DNA of 64,000 nucleotides from CAYWKS01 sp964458935 (GTDB taxonomy: Bacteria > Planctomycetota > Phycisphaerae > Phycisphaerales > Zrk34). The notes under the pieces were generated by a model. It had not been told where the DNA came from, did no database searches, and saw only the letters and a program-made list of their open reading frames with translations. The position numbers and the translations under genes were made by a program. Below, in pieces: positions 17,336 to 25,689 of this stretch. Position 1 is the stretch's first letter, and every line of letters starts with the position of its first letter. The stretch covers positions 62,001 to 126,000 of the forward strand of contig CAYWKS010000006.1 in the NCBI GenBank assembly GCA_964458935.1, in the 5' to 3' direction.

Positions 17336-18199
17336 TCAGGGCCCGACCATGACCACGTCATCTTCGAGCACGTCGGCGTAGCCGTCGTTGTCGTTGTCCT
17401 GCTCGTCGTTGTTCCAGTTGTCCATATCGTTTTCGTACTCCGGGTCGCCGTCGGGTTCGGCGTCCGGGCCCTTGCTGTAGAGGACGATGCTGGCGCTGCG
17501 CGCCGCGTCCACGTCGACCTGCGGGTGGTTGTCGAGGCGGATATCGACCGGGGACGGCCCATGGGGCGAGTACCCGCGGGTGTCGTCGGGCCAGATATTG
17601 GGGTAGGCCAGCAGCAGGTCGTTGTCGGCGCCGATGAACCGCGCGTTCTCGGTCATGTGCCACAGCCCCGCTTCGTTGGGGCGGGCGAGGTAGTAGGCGA
17701 TGGGCTGGTCCCACACGTCAGCGAACGCGGCGAACTCCTGCGATTCGCTCTGCGTGAAATCCGTCCGGTGCTGCGCGATGTTGAACCCGTCGGCCGCGAC
17801 GTAGGGCCCGTAAACCGAGCCGACGTTCTGACCATCGGGGCGGAACCCCGGGCCCGACTTGCCGTCGGAGGTGTTTGAACCGCGCGGCTCCTCGTCGTCG
17901 GCGATGCCGAGCAGCGTCTGCATGAGCATCTCGCCGCCCTCGCCGGAGGCGCGGCTGATCGGGTCCTCCCCGTGCGACGCGGGAAAGACGTTGTGGTCCT
18001 GCTTGAAGCCCACGCTGGCGGTCAACAGCGAGCCCATGATCCGCTCGGTCGCGGCCGCCTCGGCCTGGCCGGACATCTTCACCAGCGCCGGGACCAGCAG
18101 CCCCATCAGCGCCACCATGACGACGACCACGACCAGCAGCTCCACGAGCGTGAACCCGTGACGCGGTCCGTATTCGCTTTGGGTACGTACGCGATTCAT
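17336..18199 (-). CDS. gspG: GspG-like major pseudopilin
   Basis: A 287-residue prepilin-type protein, longer than the roughly 150 residues of classical GspG. The signal is RHGFTLVELLVVVVVMVALMG (about 13-33). The C-terminal end has an Asp-rich loop DNDNDGYADVLEDD (forward about 17355-17400), at the place where GspG proteins bind calcium. GGAGG precedes the ATG at 18199. It sits immediately after the gspF-like gene (3-base gap), the usual F-G order. It is the candidate main subunit of the pseudopilus. Confidence 0.75.
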   Translation of the reverse strand: MNRVRTQSEYGPRHGFTLVELLVVVVVMVALMGLLVPALVKMSGQAEAAATERIMGSLLTASVGFKQDHNVFPASHGEDPISRASGEGGEMLMQTLLGIADDEEPRGSNTSDGKSGPGFRPDGQNVGSVYGPYVAADGFNIAQHRTDFTQSESQEFAAFADVWDQPIAYYLARPNEAGLWHMTENARFIGADNDLLLAYPNIWPDDTRGYSPHGPSPVDIRLDNHPQVDVDAARSASIVLYSKGPDAEPDGDPEYENDMDNWNNDEQDNDNDGYADVLEDDVVMVGP

Positions 18200-18202
18200 G
18201 TG

Positions 18203-19489
18203 TCAGCCTCCCATGACGGATGACATCAGCGCCGGCAGCGGCATGAACAGGGCCACAACGATCGTGCCGACCACGAGGCCGAGCACGACCACCATCAAAG
18301 GCTCGAGCAGCGACATCAGGGTCTTGACCATGTTGTCGACCTCTTCGTCGTAGTTGTCCGCGACCTTGCTGAGCATCTTGTCCAGCTCACCGGTCTCCTC
18401 GCCGACGTCGATCATGTTGACCACGAGCAGGTCGACCACGCGGGTTTCGCGGAGCGGGCCGGCGAAGCTCTCGCCCTCGCGGACGGAGTTGCGGACCTTC
18501 TGCAGCGCGTTCTCGTAGACGCTGTTGCCGACGGTGTCGCGGGTGATGCCCAGCGCGTCGAGGATCGGCACGCCCGCGGAGATCAGGGTGCCCAGCGTGC
18601 GGGTGAACCGCGCGATCGCGCCCACCCGCGTCAGCTTGCCGAGGATCGGCAGGTACAACTGGACCCGGTCCATGGCGTTCTTGCCGATCCGCGTTCGGCG
18701 CGCCACCTTCAGGAAGATGTAGATCAGGATCGGCGCCAACACGATCACCAGCGCCCCGGGGACGTGCTGGTCCGCACGCCCGCCCGCCATCCACTCGGCG
18801 GTAACGATCAGTTTCTCCGTGATGAACGGCAGCTCCGCGTCGAAGTCAGAGAAGATTTCCTTGAACTTGGGCACGACGAAGACCATGATCCCGATCACGA
18901 TCAGCACCGCGACGGAGATCACCGCCGCGGGGTAGATCATCGCGCTGATGATCCGGCGCTTGAGCGCCTGGGCCTTTTCGAGGAAGTCCGCCAGCCGCTG
19001 CATGATGATGTCCAGCACGCCGCCGACCTCGCCCGCCGCGATCATCTTCGTGTACAGCCGATCGAACGCCTTGGGGTGTTTCGCCATCGCCTCCGAGAGC
19101 GACTGGCCACCTTCGACGTCGACCGCGACCTGGTCGAGGATGTTCTTGAACTGACCCGGCTTCTGCTGCTCGGCGAGGATCTGCAGCGAACGGAGGATGG
19201 GCAGCCCCGCGTCCTGGAGCGTCGACATCTGCCGCGTGAACTGGGTGATCAGCTTTTGGCTCACCCCGCCGATGCTGATCGTGATCTCGGTGGCCTTCTT
19301 CTTGGGCTTGGCGCCGCCGGCGGCGGGCGCGGCCTCGGCCTTCTTCTTCACCTTCTTCTCCCGCACGCTGGTCGGGAAGAAGCCCTGGCCTTTGATCCGC
19401 GTGATCGCGTCCTCGCTCGTGGCGGCCTCGATCGTGCCCTTCTTCGGCTGGCCCGCCTGGTTCAGTGCTTCGTACTGGAATGTCGGCAT
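18203..19489 (-). CDS. gspF: Inner-membrane platform protein GspF/PilC
   Basis: A 428-residue polytopic membrane protein that links the cytoplasmic ATPase to pseudopilus assembly. An N-terminal cytoplasmic segment (FQYEALNQAGQPKKGTIEA) is followed by a Lys/Ala-rich linker (about 45-65). Two homologous GspF domains follow, each with the helix-rich pattern including LPILRSLQILAEQ and VPILDALGITRDT, plus membrane helices (AAVISVAVLIVIGIMVFVVP; MVVVLGLVVGTIVVALFMPL). Length and duplication are typical. It lies between the GspE ATPase gene and the G-like gene. Confidence 0.93.
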   Translation of the reverse strand: MPTFQYEALNQAGQPKKGTIEAATSEDAITRIKGQGFFPTSVREKKVKKKAEAAPAAGGAKPKKKATEITISIGGVSQKLITQFTRQMSTLQDAGLPILRSLQILAEQQKPGQFKNILDQVAVDVEGGQSLSEAMAKHPKAFDRLYTKMIAAGEVGGVLDIIMQRLADFLEKAQALKRRIISAMIYPAAVISVAVLIVIGIMVFVVPKFKEIFSDFDAELPFITEKLIVTAEWMAGGRADQHVPGALVIVLAPILIYIFLKVARRTRIGKNAMDRVQLYLPILGKLTRVGAIARFTRTLGTLISAGVPILDALGITRDTVGNSVYENALQKVRNSVREGESFAGPLRETRVVDLLVVNMIDVGEETGELDKMLSKVADNYDEEVDNMVKTLMSLLEPLMVVVLGLVVGTIVVALFMPLPALMSSVMGG

Positions 19490-19582
19490 TGCCGTTCTCC
19501 GTTGCGCCGCGCGACCCGTCTCGGATCGCCGCTAGACCTTACTGTCGCCTCGCACCCGCCGGCGGCCCGCTGCCGGCCGCCG

Positions 19583-21343
19583 TCACTCCTCCTCCATCAG
19601 CGTCTCCCGGACGACCTCCTCGATCGTCGTCACGCCGTCGTAGATCGACAGCAGGCCCGCCTGCCGCAGCGTCCGCATCCCGCGCTTCCGCGCCTCGGTC
19701 CGCAGCACGTTCGTCGAGGCGTGCTGCATGATCAGCTCCTTCAACTCATCGTCGAGCACCATGATCTCGTACAACGCCTGCCGGCCGCGGTAGCCCTGCT
19801 GGTTGCATTGCGCGCAGCCCTTGCCGCGGTAGAAGCTGCGGCCCTCCACGTCGTCGGGCGTCAACTGCAGTTCCAGCAACTGCTCCTCGGTCGGCGTGTA
19901 CTCCTCCTTGCAGTGCGCGCAGATCCGACGCACCAGCCGCTGCGCCACGATCGACTCCAGCGTCGCGGTCACCAGGAACGGCTCCAGGCCCAGGTCGAGC
20001 ATCCGCGCCACGCTCGACGGCGCGTCGTTGGTGTGCAGCGTCGAGAACACCAGGTGCCCGGTCAGCGATGCCTGCACCGCGATCTGCGCCGTCTCCAGGT
20101 CGCGGATCTCGCCGATCAGGATGATGTCCGGGTCCTGACGCAGGAAGCTCCGCAGGCACCGCGCGAACGTCAGACCGATATCATCGTTGATCTGGCACTG
20201 CACCAGGCCGTCGATGTCGTACTCCACCGGGTCTTCGGAGGTGAGGATCTTGACGTCCGGCTCGTTCAACTCGTACAGCGCCGAGTACTGGGGCGTCGTC
20301 TTGCCCGAGCCGGTCGGTCCGGTGTCGATGATGATCCCGTTGGGCTTGCGCATGAGCTGCCGCATCGCCGCCAGGTCGTCGTCGCGGAAGCCGAGCTTGT
20401 CCAGATCGAGGTTGACGTTGCTGCGGTCGAGCACACGCATGACCACCGACTCGCCGAACATCGTCGGCAGGACACTGACGCGCAGGTCCACGGGGTGGCC
20501 CTGGACCATGAGCTCGATGCGGCCATCCTGCGGCAGGCGGTGCTCGGCGATGTCCAGGTTGCTCATGACCTTGATGCGGCTGATGATCGCCGGCGCCAGG
20601 TGCCGCGGGGGCGGCACCATCTCGTACAGCACGCCGTCGATGCGGTAACGCATCTTGAACTCGTCCTCGAACGGCTCGAAGTGGATGTCCGAGGCGTGGT
20701 CCTTGATCGCCTGGAGCAGGACCAGGTTCAGCAGCCGCTTGACCTTGTTGTCCTCCGCCGCGGTCAGCAGCGTGTCCAGGTCGATCGAGTCGCCCCGCTC
20801 GCCCAGCTCCATCAACCCCTCGTCCGCCTCCATGTCGCTGATCAGCGACGTGATCGACTCATCGTCGCTGCCACCGTAAAACTGATTCAGCAGCTTATCG
20901 ACCTGCTTGGCGTCGGCCACCACCGCGCTGACGTCGAAGCCCATCAGCATGCGGATGTCATCGACGGCGCGGAAGCTGTCTGCGGTCTTGACCGCGATGG
21001 TCAGCTTGTTGTTCTGTTCGTCATAGGCGATCGGCACGCACTGGAAGGCCTGCGCGGTCTCGGCGGGAATCACCTTCGCCACATTCAGCGGGATCTCCAG
21101 CTTCTCCAGGTCCGCCGACTCCATGCCCGCCTGCGCCGCCAGCGCCAGGTTAATGTCCTCCTGAGTGACATAACCCAGCTCGACCAGCAACTGGCCCAGC
21201 GGACGGCGCTGCTGCTGTTGCAGGTCCAGCGCCTCGTGAACCTGGTCGCGGGTGACCTTGCCGAGCTTGGTCAGGACGCGACCGAGGCGGCGGCCCTTGA
21301 GTTCGCTCAGCGGCGGCATACCTTTGGGAGTTGCTTCGGCCAT
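19583..21343 (-). CDS. gspE: Assembly ATPase GspE/PilB with unusual Walker A flank
   Basis: A 586-residue hexameric ATPase that powers pseudopilin assembly. The N-terminal MshEN-type domain (about 15-150) is followed by the N2 domain and the catalytic domain, with Walker A GPTGSGKT, Asp box EDPVEYDID, Walker B IILIGEIRD and His box. A tetra-Cys zinc site (CAHC and CAQC) lies near the C-terminus. Residues after the Walker A lysine (K348) read TTPQYS, whereas the paralogue at 22914-24656 has TTTLYS; Pro351-Gln352 is unusual for the family. The ATG at 21343 has GGAGG 7 bases upstream. Confidence 0.93.
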   Translation of the reverse strand: MAEATPKGMPPLSELKGRRLGRVLTKLGKVTRDQVHEALDLQQQQRRPLGQLLVELGYVTQEDINLALAAQAGMESADLEKLEIPLNVAKVIPAETAQAFQCVPIAYDEQNNKLTIAVKTADSFRAVDDIRMLMGFDVSAVVADAKQVDKLLNQFYGGSDDESITSLISDMEADEGLMELGERGDSIDLDTLLTAAEDNKVKRLLNLVLLQAIKDHASDIHFEPFEDEFKMRYRIDGVLYEMVPPPRHLAPAIISRIKVMSNLDIAEHRLPQDGRIELMVQGHPVDLRVSVLPTMFGESVVMRVLDRSNVNLDLDKLGFRDDDLAAMRQLMRKPNGIIIDTGPTGSGKTTPQYSALYELNEPDVKILTSEDPVEYDIDGLVQCQINDDIGLTFARCLRSFLRQDPDIILIGEIRDLETAQIAVQASLTGHLVFSTLHTNDAPSSVARMLDLGLEPFLVTATLESIVAQRLVRRICAHCKEEYTPTEEQLLELQLTPDDVEGRSFYRGKGCAQCNQQGYRGRQALYEIMVLDDELKELIMQHASTNVLRTEARKRGMRTLRQAGLLSIYDGVTTIEEVVRETLMEEE

Positions 21344-21707
21344 ATTCAAGCCTCCGAACTGTCTAGCGGGCCTGCCAACCGGCCGGATCGGGTCTCAGGT
21401 CGTCGGGGCCTCGGGCCAACCCCGACCGCCTGAAACCTTTCTCCTTACCAGCCGCCCGTCAGGCCTGTCATGCCAACCGGCCGCATCCCGCCCGTGCGTT
21501 GAACTGCTTGTCGCACGCAGGCGTGCACTGCCGGCCGCCATGACCTTTCACTCATATTATCGCGTACCGGACACCACTACGACAACCCCATTTTTCCACT
21601 TCATATCATTATGACATATGGTTTTTTATACGTTTTTACGTCACGAAAAGCCCATTATATGATCGCTGCCTGGCGTGGCCATAATGCATGGATTATCGAC
21701 GAGGGCG
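21344..21707 (-). other. 364-base AT-rich gap between pilT and gspE
   Basis: No gene is seen. Positions about 21590-21665 are much more AT-rich than the rest of the window (runs of T and A, ATATGG, TTATATGAT). This is consistent with promoters. A minus-strand candidate for the gspE operon is annotated at 21556-21585. A GGCGC/GCGCC hairpin overlaps the pilT stop but has no T tract, so I do not call a terminator. Confidence 0.5.
21556..21585 (-). promoter_or_regulatory. Candidate promoter of the gspE-F-pseudopilin operon
   Basis: On the minus strand TTGTCG (21585-21580) and GATAAT (21561-21556) are spaced 18 bases. They match four and five of six consensus positions. The transcript would have a leader of about 205 bases before gspE. 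Confidence 0.4.
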
Positions 21708-22820
21708 CTAGGCTGCGCCTTCATCGAGTTCGGGTCGGCCGATCTGGTCGCCTGCACGGTGGACTTTTTCGGTCAAGGCCTTCTTGTCGCGGCCCTTGTC
21801 GATGAGCATCGTGGCGCTGATCTTGCCCTGCTGGTAGAGCTGCCAGAGGTGGTCATCGAGCAACTGCATGCCGAACGACTTGCCGGTCTGGATAGCCGAG
21901 TCGATGAAACTGGAGGCCTTGGCCTCTCGGATGAGGTTGGCGATGGCGGGCGTGCATACCAGGAACTCGTAGGCTGCGACCATGCCGGTGGAGTCGGCCC
22001 GGCTCATGAGTTGTTGGCTGAGCACCGCCATGAGCGAGTCGGACAACTGGACGCGGATCTGATTCTGCTGATCGACCGGGTAGGCGTCGACGATACGGTT
22101 GATCGTGCCCGCGGCGGAGTTGGTGTGCAGCGTCCCGAAGACCAGGTGGCCGGTCTCGGCGGCTCGGATCGCCGATTCGATCGTCTCCAGGTCGCGCATC
22201 TCGCCCACGAGGATCACATCCGGGTCCTGACGCAACGCACGCCGCAACGCCTCGGCGAAGCTGGTCACGTCCGACCCGACCTCGCGCTGGTTGATGATCG
22301 ACGACTTGTGGGGGTGGTAGTACTCGATGGGGTCCTCGACGGTGATGATGTGCCGGTCGAGGTTCTCATTGATGTAGTTGATCATGGACGCCAGCGTCGT
22401 GGTCTTCCCGCAACCGGTGGGCCCGGTCACCAGGAACAACCCGCGCGGCCGGCGGCACAGGTCCGTGCAGATCTCCGGCAGCCCGATCTGCTCGAAAGTC
22501 ATCAGCTTGTTGGGGATTTGGCGCAGGCACAGCGCAAAATTGCCCCGCTGGCGGAATACCGACACACGGAAACGGGCCTTCTCCCCGTAGGCGAACCCGA
22601 AGTCGGTCGTGTGCTCTTCCTGCAACTCCTGCTGGTTGCGATCCGGGGTGATCGACCGCATCAGTGCCGAGGTGTCGTCGGCGTCCAGCTCCTTGGTCTT
22701 CAGCTCCCGCAGCCGCCCGTGCAGTCGCAGCGTCGGCGGCTTGCCCACCGTCAGGTGAAGGTCGCTGGCGCCCTGCTTGATCACCGTCTCCAGGAGTCGA
22801 TCGATATGCACTGTCGACAT
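21708..22820 (-). CDS. pilT: Twitching/retraction ATPase PilT
   Basis: A 370-residue hexameric ATPase of the PilT family. Walker A reads GPTGCGKTTTLASMI, the Asp box VEDPIEYYHPH, Walker B ILVGEMRDLET, and the His box GHLVFGTLHTNSA. The C-terminal AIRE-type retraction motif appears as AIANLIREAKA. The N-terminal domain begins directly with the conserved GASDLHLTVGKPP, and no MshEN domain is present, as expected for PilT. Its presence beside two PilB-like genes argues that the block builds a retractable type IV pilus as well as, or instead of, a pure type II secretion system. Confidence 0.95.
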   Translation of the reverse strand: MSTVHIDRLLETVIKQGASDLHLTVGKPPTLRLHGRLRELKTKELDADDTSALMRSITPDRNQQELQEEHTTDFGFAYGEKARFRVSVFRQRGNFALCLRQIPNKLMTFEQIGLPEICTDLCRRPRGLFLVTGPTGCGKTTTLASMINYINENLDRHIITVEDPIEYYHPHKSSIINQREVGSDVTSFAEALRRALRQDPDVILVGEMRDLETIESAIRAAETGHLVFGTLHTNSAAGTINRIVDAYPVDQQNQIRVQLSDSLMAVLSQQLMSRADSTGMVAAYEFLVCTPAIANLIREAKASSFIDSAIQTGKSFGMQLLDDHLWQLYQQGKISATMLIDKGRDKKALTEKVHRAGDQIGRPELDEGAA

Positions 22821-22913
22821 GGCTGTTCCTGTGCTGAGTGAATCGGTCGTGTCACACCCTTGTCCCGTCCCCGGATCGCGGCCGCCGCCGCGGTCACCAC
22901 GGGCCCCGGCGGG

Positions 22914-24656
22914 TTACATCGCCGCCAGGTCGTCCGCCTCCTCCAGCGCCACGGTGCCTTCCACCTGCGCGATCCGCGCCACTTCCTCGGGCGTGGTCAT
23001 GCCGTTGAGCACCTTGACCCGGCCGTCTCCGACCAGCGGCATCATCCCCGAGGCGATGGCCGCCTTTCGGATGTGGCTGGTCGCGGCGCGCTTGAACGCC
23101 AGCTCGCGGATCTCGCTGTTCATCACCATCATCTCGAAGATGCCCTTGCGCCCGCGGTAGCCGGTGTCGTTGCACGCGCTGCACCCCACGGGCCGGTAGA
23201 CCGTCTTGCCGCCCAGGTCATCCGGGTCGATCCCGATCATCCGCAGGTAGTAGGCATTGGGCCGGGGGTCGGGCTCCTTGCACTGATCGCACAGGATCCG
23301 GATCAGCCGCTGCGCCATGACCGCCTGGATCGAGCTGGCCACGAGGAAGGGCTTGACGCCCATGTCGATCAGTCGCGTGATCGCCGACGGCGCGTCGTTG
23401 GTGTGCAGCGTCGAGAACACCATGTGCCCGGTCAACGCGGCCTGTGTGGCGACCTCGGCCACCTCCTTGTCGCGGATCTCGCCCACCAGCACGATCTCCG
23501 GCGCCTGCCGCAGCATCGCCCGCAGGATCCGCGCAAAGCTCAGCCCGATGTCCTCGCGCACCTGGCACTGGTTGATCCCCGTGAAGTTGTACTCGACCGG
23601 GTCCTCGGCCGTGATGATCTTCACGTCCGGCCGATTCAGCACGTCCAGCGCCGAGTACAGCGTCGTCGTCTTGCCCGAGCCCGTGGGCCCGGTCACCAGG
23701 AAGATCCCGTTCGGCCGGCGGATGATCCGGTTGAACCGCTCCAGGTGGTCCGGCTCGAAGCCGAGGTTGGGCAGGCCGATCCGCACCGACTCGGGCCTGA
23801 GGATACGCAGCACCATCGACTCGCCGTGGTACGCCGGGCACGCCGAGACGCGGAAGTCGATCTGCTCGCCGGCGACCTTCATCTTGATTCGGCCGTCCTG
23901 CGGGATGCGGCGCTCCTGGATCTGCATCCCCGCCATGATTTTCAGCCGGGCGATGATCGACGCCTGCATCCGCTTGGGCAGGTTGTCCCGCTCGATGCAG
24001 ACCCCGTCCACCCGGTAACGCAGCCGCACGCGATCGTTCATCGGCTCCACGTGGATGTCCGACGCGCGGCTGTTCACCGCCTCGGTGATGATCTTGCCGA
24101 CCAGCCTCACGATCGGGGCATCCGACGCGTCTTTCGCCGCCGCCGCCATGGCCTCCGGCTCGGTCTCCCCCGACCCTTCCGCCGCGAGGCTCTGGACCGT
24201 CAGGTCGATCGACGTCTCGGTCTCGCTGAACATCGTGTCGATGAAACGCTTGATCTTGCTGCGGCTGCCCACCGCCGTCTCGATCTCCGCGTCGAGACGA
24301 AACCGAAGCATGTCCATCAACTCCAGGTCCATCGGATCGTGGATCAGGATCTTCAGCTTGCCGTTGCCCTTTTCCAGCGGCAGCACGTGGAAGCGCTGCA
24401 CGATGTCCTGCGGGATCATCGTCAGGTTAGCCGCCTGCAGCACGTCGTTGCTGTCGAGGTCGATGTATTCCAGGTCGAACTGGCTGGCTAGTGCCTTCGC
24501 CACGTCGTCCTCGGAACAGTGTTCCAGTTCCACCAGCGCTTCGCCGATGCGGACGCTCTTGGCCTCGGCCAGCGTGAGGGCTTCGTCGACTTGCTCGGGC
24601 TTGACCACCCCCCAACGGACGAGGATCTCGCCGAGCTTCTTACGGGATCGTGCCAT
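22914..24656 (-). CDS. pilB: Type IV pilus/T2SS assembly ATPase, PilB-like (second copy)
   Basis: A 580-residue extension ATPase and paralogue of the one at 19583-21343. The MshEN N-terminal domain (about 1-150, with LGEILVRWGVVKPEQVDEAL) is followed by the catalytic domain with canonical Walker A GPTGSGKTTTLYSAL, Asp box AEDPVEYNFTG, Walker B IVLVGEIRDKE and a zinc site CDQC/CSAC. GGAG lies 14 bases before the ATG at 24656. It is the first gene of the minus-strand block, 94 bases upstream of pilT. Having two assembly ATPases in one locus suggests two filament machines or subfunctionalised motors. Confidence 0.93.
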   Translation of the reverse strand: MARSRKKLGEILVRWGVVKPEQVDEALTLAEAKSVRIGEALVELEHCSEDDVAKALASQFDLEYIDLDSNDVLQAANLTMIPQDIVQRFHVLPLEKGNGKLKILIHDPMDLELMDMLRFRLDAEIETAVGSRSKIKRFIDTMFSETETSIDLTVQSLAAEGSGETEPEAMAAAAKDASDAPIVRLVGKIITEAVNSRASDIHVEPMNDRVRLRYRVDGVCIERDNLPKRMQASIIARLKIMAGMQIQERRIPQDGRIKMKVAGEQIDFRVSACPAYHGESMVLRILRPESVRIGLPNLGFEPDHLERFNRIIRRPNGIFLVTGPTGSGKTTTLYSALDVLNRPDVKIITAEDPVEYNFTGINQCQVREDIGLSFARILRAMLRQAPEIVLVGEIRDKEVAEVATQAALTGHMVFSTLHTNDAPSAITRLIDMGVKPFLVASSIQAVMAQRLIRILCDQCKEPDPRPNAYYLRMIGIDPDDLGGKTVYRPVGCSACNDTGYRGRKGIFEMMVMNSEIRELAFKRAATSHIRKAAIASGMMPLVGDGRVKVLNGMTTPEEVARIAQVEGTVALEEADDLAAM

Positions 24657-24816
24657 GTGCGCTGCACTCCGAACTGTCGGCCGGACGCCCCCCGGGCCGC
24701 CCCGCCGCTCGTGTTCCGGACCCGTTGTGAATCCGTCACTTACGTGCTACGCATCTTACTCGCACCCCGAAGCTCCTGACAAGCGCCCGCCGCATGCCCG
24801 ACCGACAATCACACCA

Positions 24817-25468
24817 TCAAACCACCCCATCACTGCCGGTTAAGTCGATGTGAAACACATCATCGGCCCCGCCGCTAGAATCGCCCTTGGACGTGCCACC
24901 GACCTGGCTGCGCGGTGTCACGCTGGCCGCCTCGTAGTCGGCGACCTTGCGGAACTCGGCGGTGAACTTGTTGCTGCCATCGACATGGTGAGGCATGGTC
25001 CAGATGTCCGAGCCCTTGATGCCGGCCTCGTCAACCTGAAACGTCCGGAGATTGCTCTCGCCGATCGCCGTCCCGTTGATACTGCTTGTACTCTGTGCGG
25101 AGTCCTCCAACGGACTTGTCGCCCCGCCACCGCGGGTGACCATCATGCCGCCGAAATCGCTGGCGCAAGAGCCGCTCGCGCAGATTCTTCTGCTCCGCTT
25201 CGATCCAGGCCGGGTCTGTGTTCCTGGTGTACTGGCCGTAGAGCCACGGGCGATGCTCCGCGCTCCACACAGCGGGCAGTCGCGGCTTGCTCGCTTCGTG
25301 CGGGGTCAACTCCCATATCAGCATGTAGATACACTCGTGCAGCCCGGCGGGATATATCTTCGGCCCACGGCGGTCACCGATCTCATAGACACTCGCGACC
25401 ACCGGGCCTGCCAGATACATTAACAAAGCACATGCAATGATAAGCAGACCGCGCTTCCGCTTACACAT
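24817..25468 (-). pseudogene. Frameshifted gene for a secreted unknown protein
   Basis: Two overlapping open frames make one plausible protein. The 5' part (start ATG 25468) has a signal peptide or anchor (LLIIACALLMYLAGPVVAS) and runs in frame to about RERLLRQRF. Sensible amino-acid use then continues in another frame from about 25160 (ASDFGGMMVTRGGG) to the stop at 24817. The 5' frame past that point is basic and low-quality and ends at 25031. A one-base insertion or deletion near 25150-25170 would explain this. The 3' part is Ser/Thr/Gly/Asp-rich. The family is unknown. It could be sequencing error, true decay or, less likely, programmed frameshifting. Confidence 0.5.
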
Positions 25469-25689
25469 GATCGGCTCGCTTTACATTCGCCGATTGGCTC
25501 TGGTCATGTCGGCGACCGTGTACGGGTCCGGATTGATCGAAACGCGCCGGCACATTTCAGCGCAGCACCAGAACGATAACCTGAGGGGGTGGTGTTTGAC
25601 TACTGCGTCGCCGTTCGGATCGCCGGCGTCGGCCGGCATGCTTCGGCCCGTGCGCGTCGATCTTCTATGAATCGCTGAACAGCACCGCG

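Noticed and set aside
18764..21433. 889-codon plus-strand open frame
   Set aside because: It is antisense to gspF and gspE, whose family motifs are complete; the plus-strand product is a His/Arg/Leu-rich shadow.
21600..21670. AT-rich stretch as an origin or phage attachment site
   Set aside because: It has no repeats of a DnaA-box kind and no tRNA or integrase nearby; a promoter region is a sufficient explanation.
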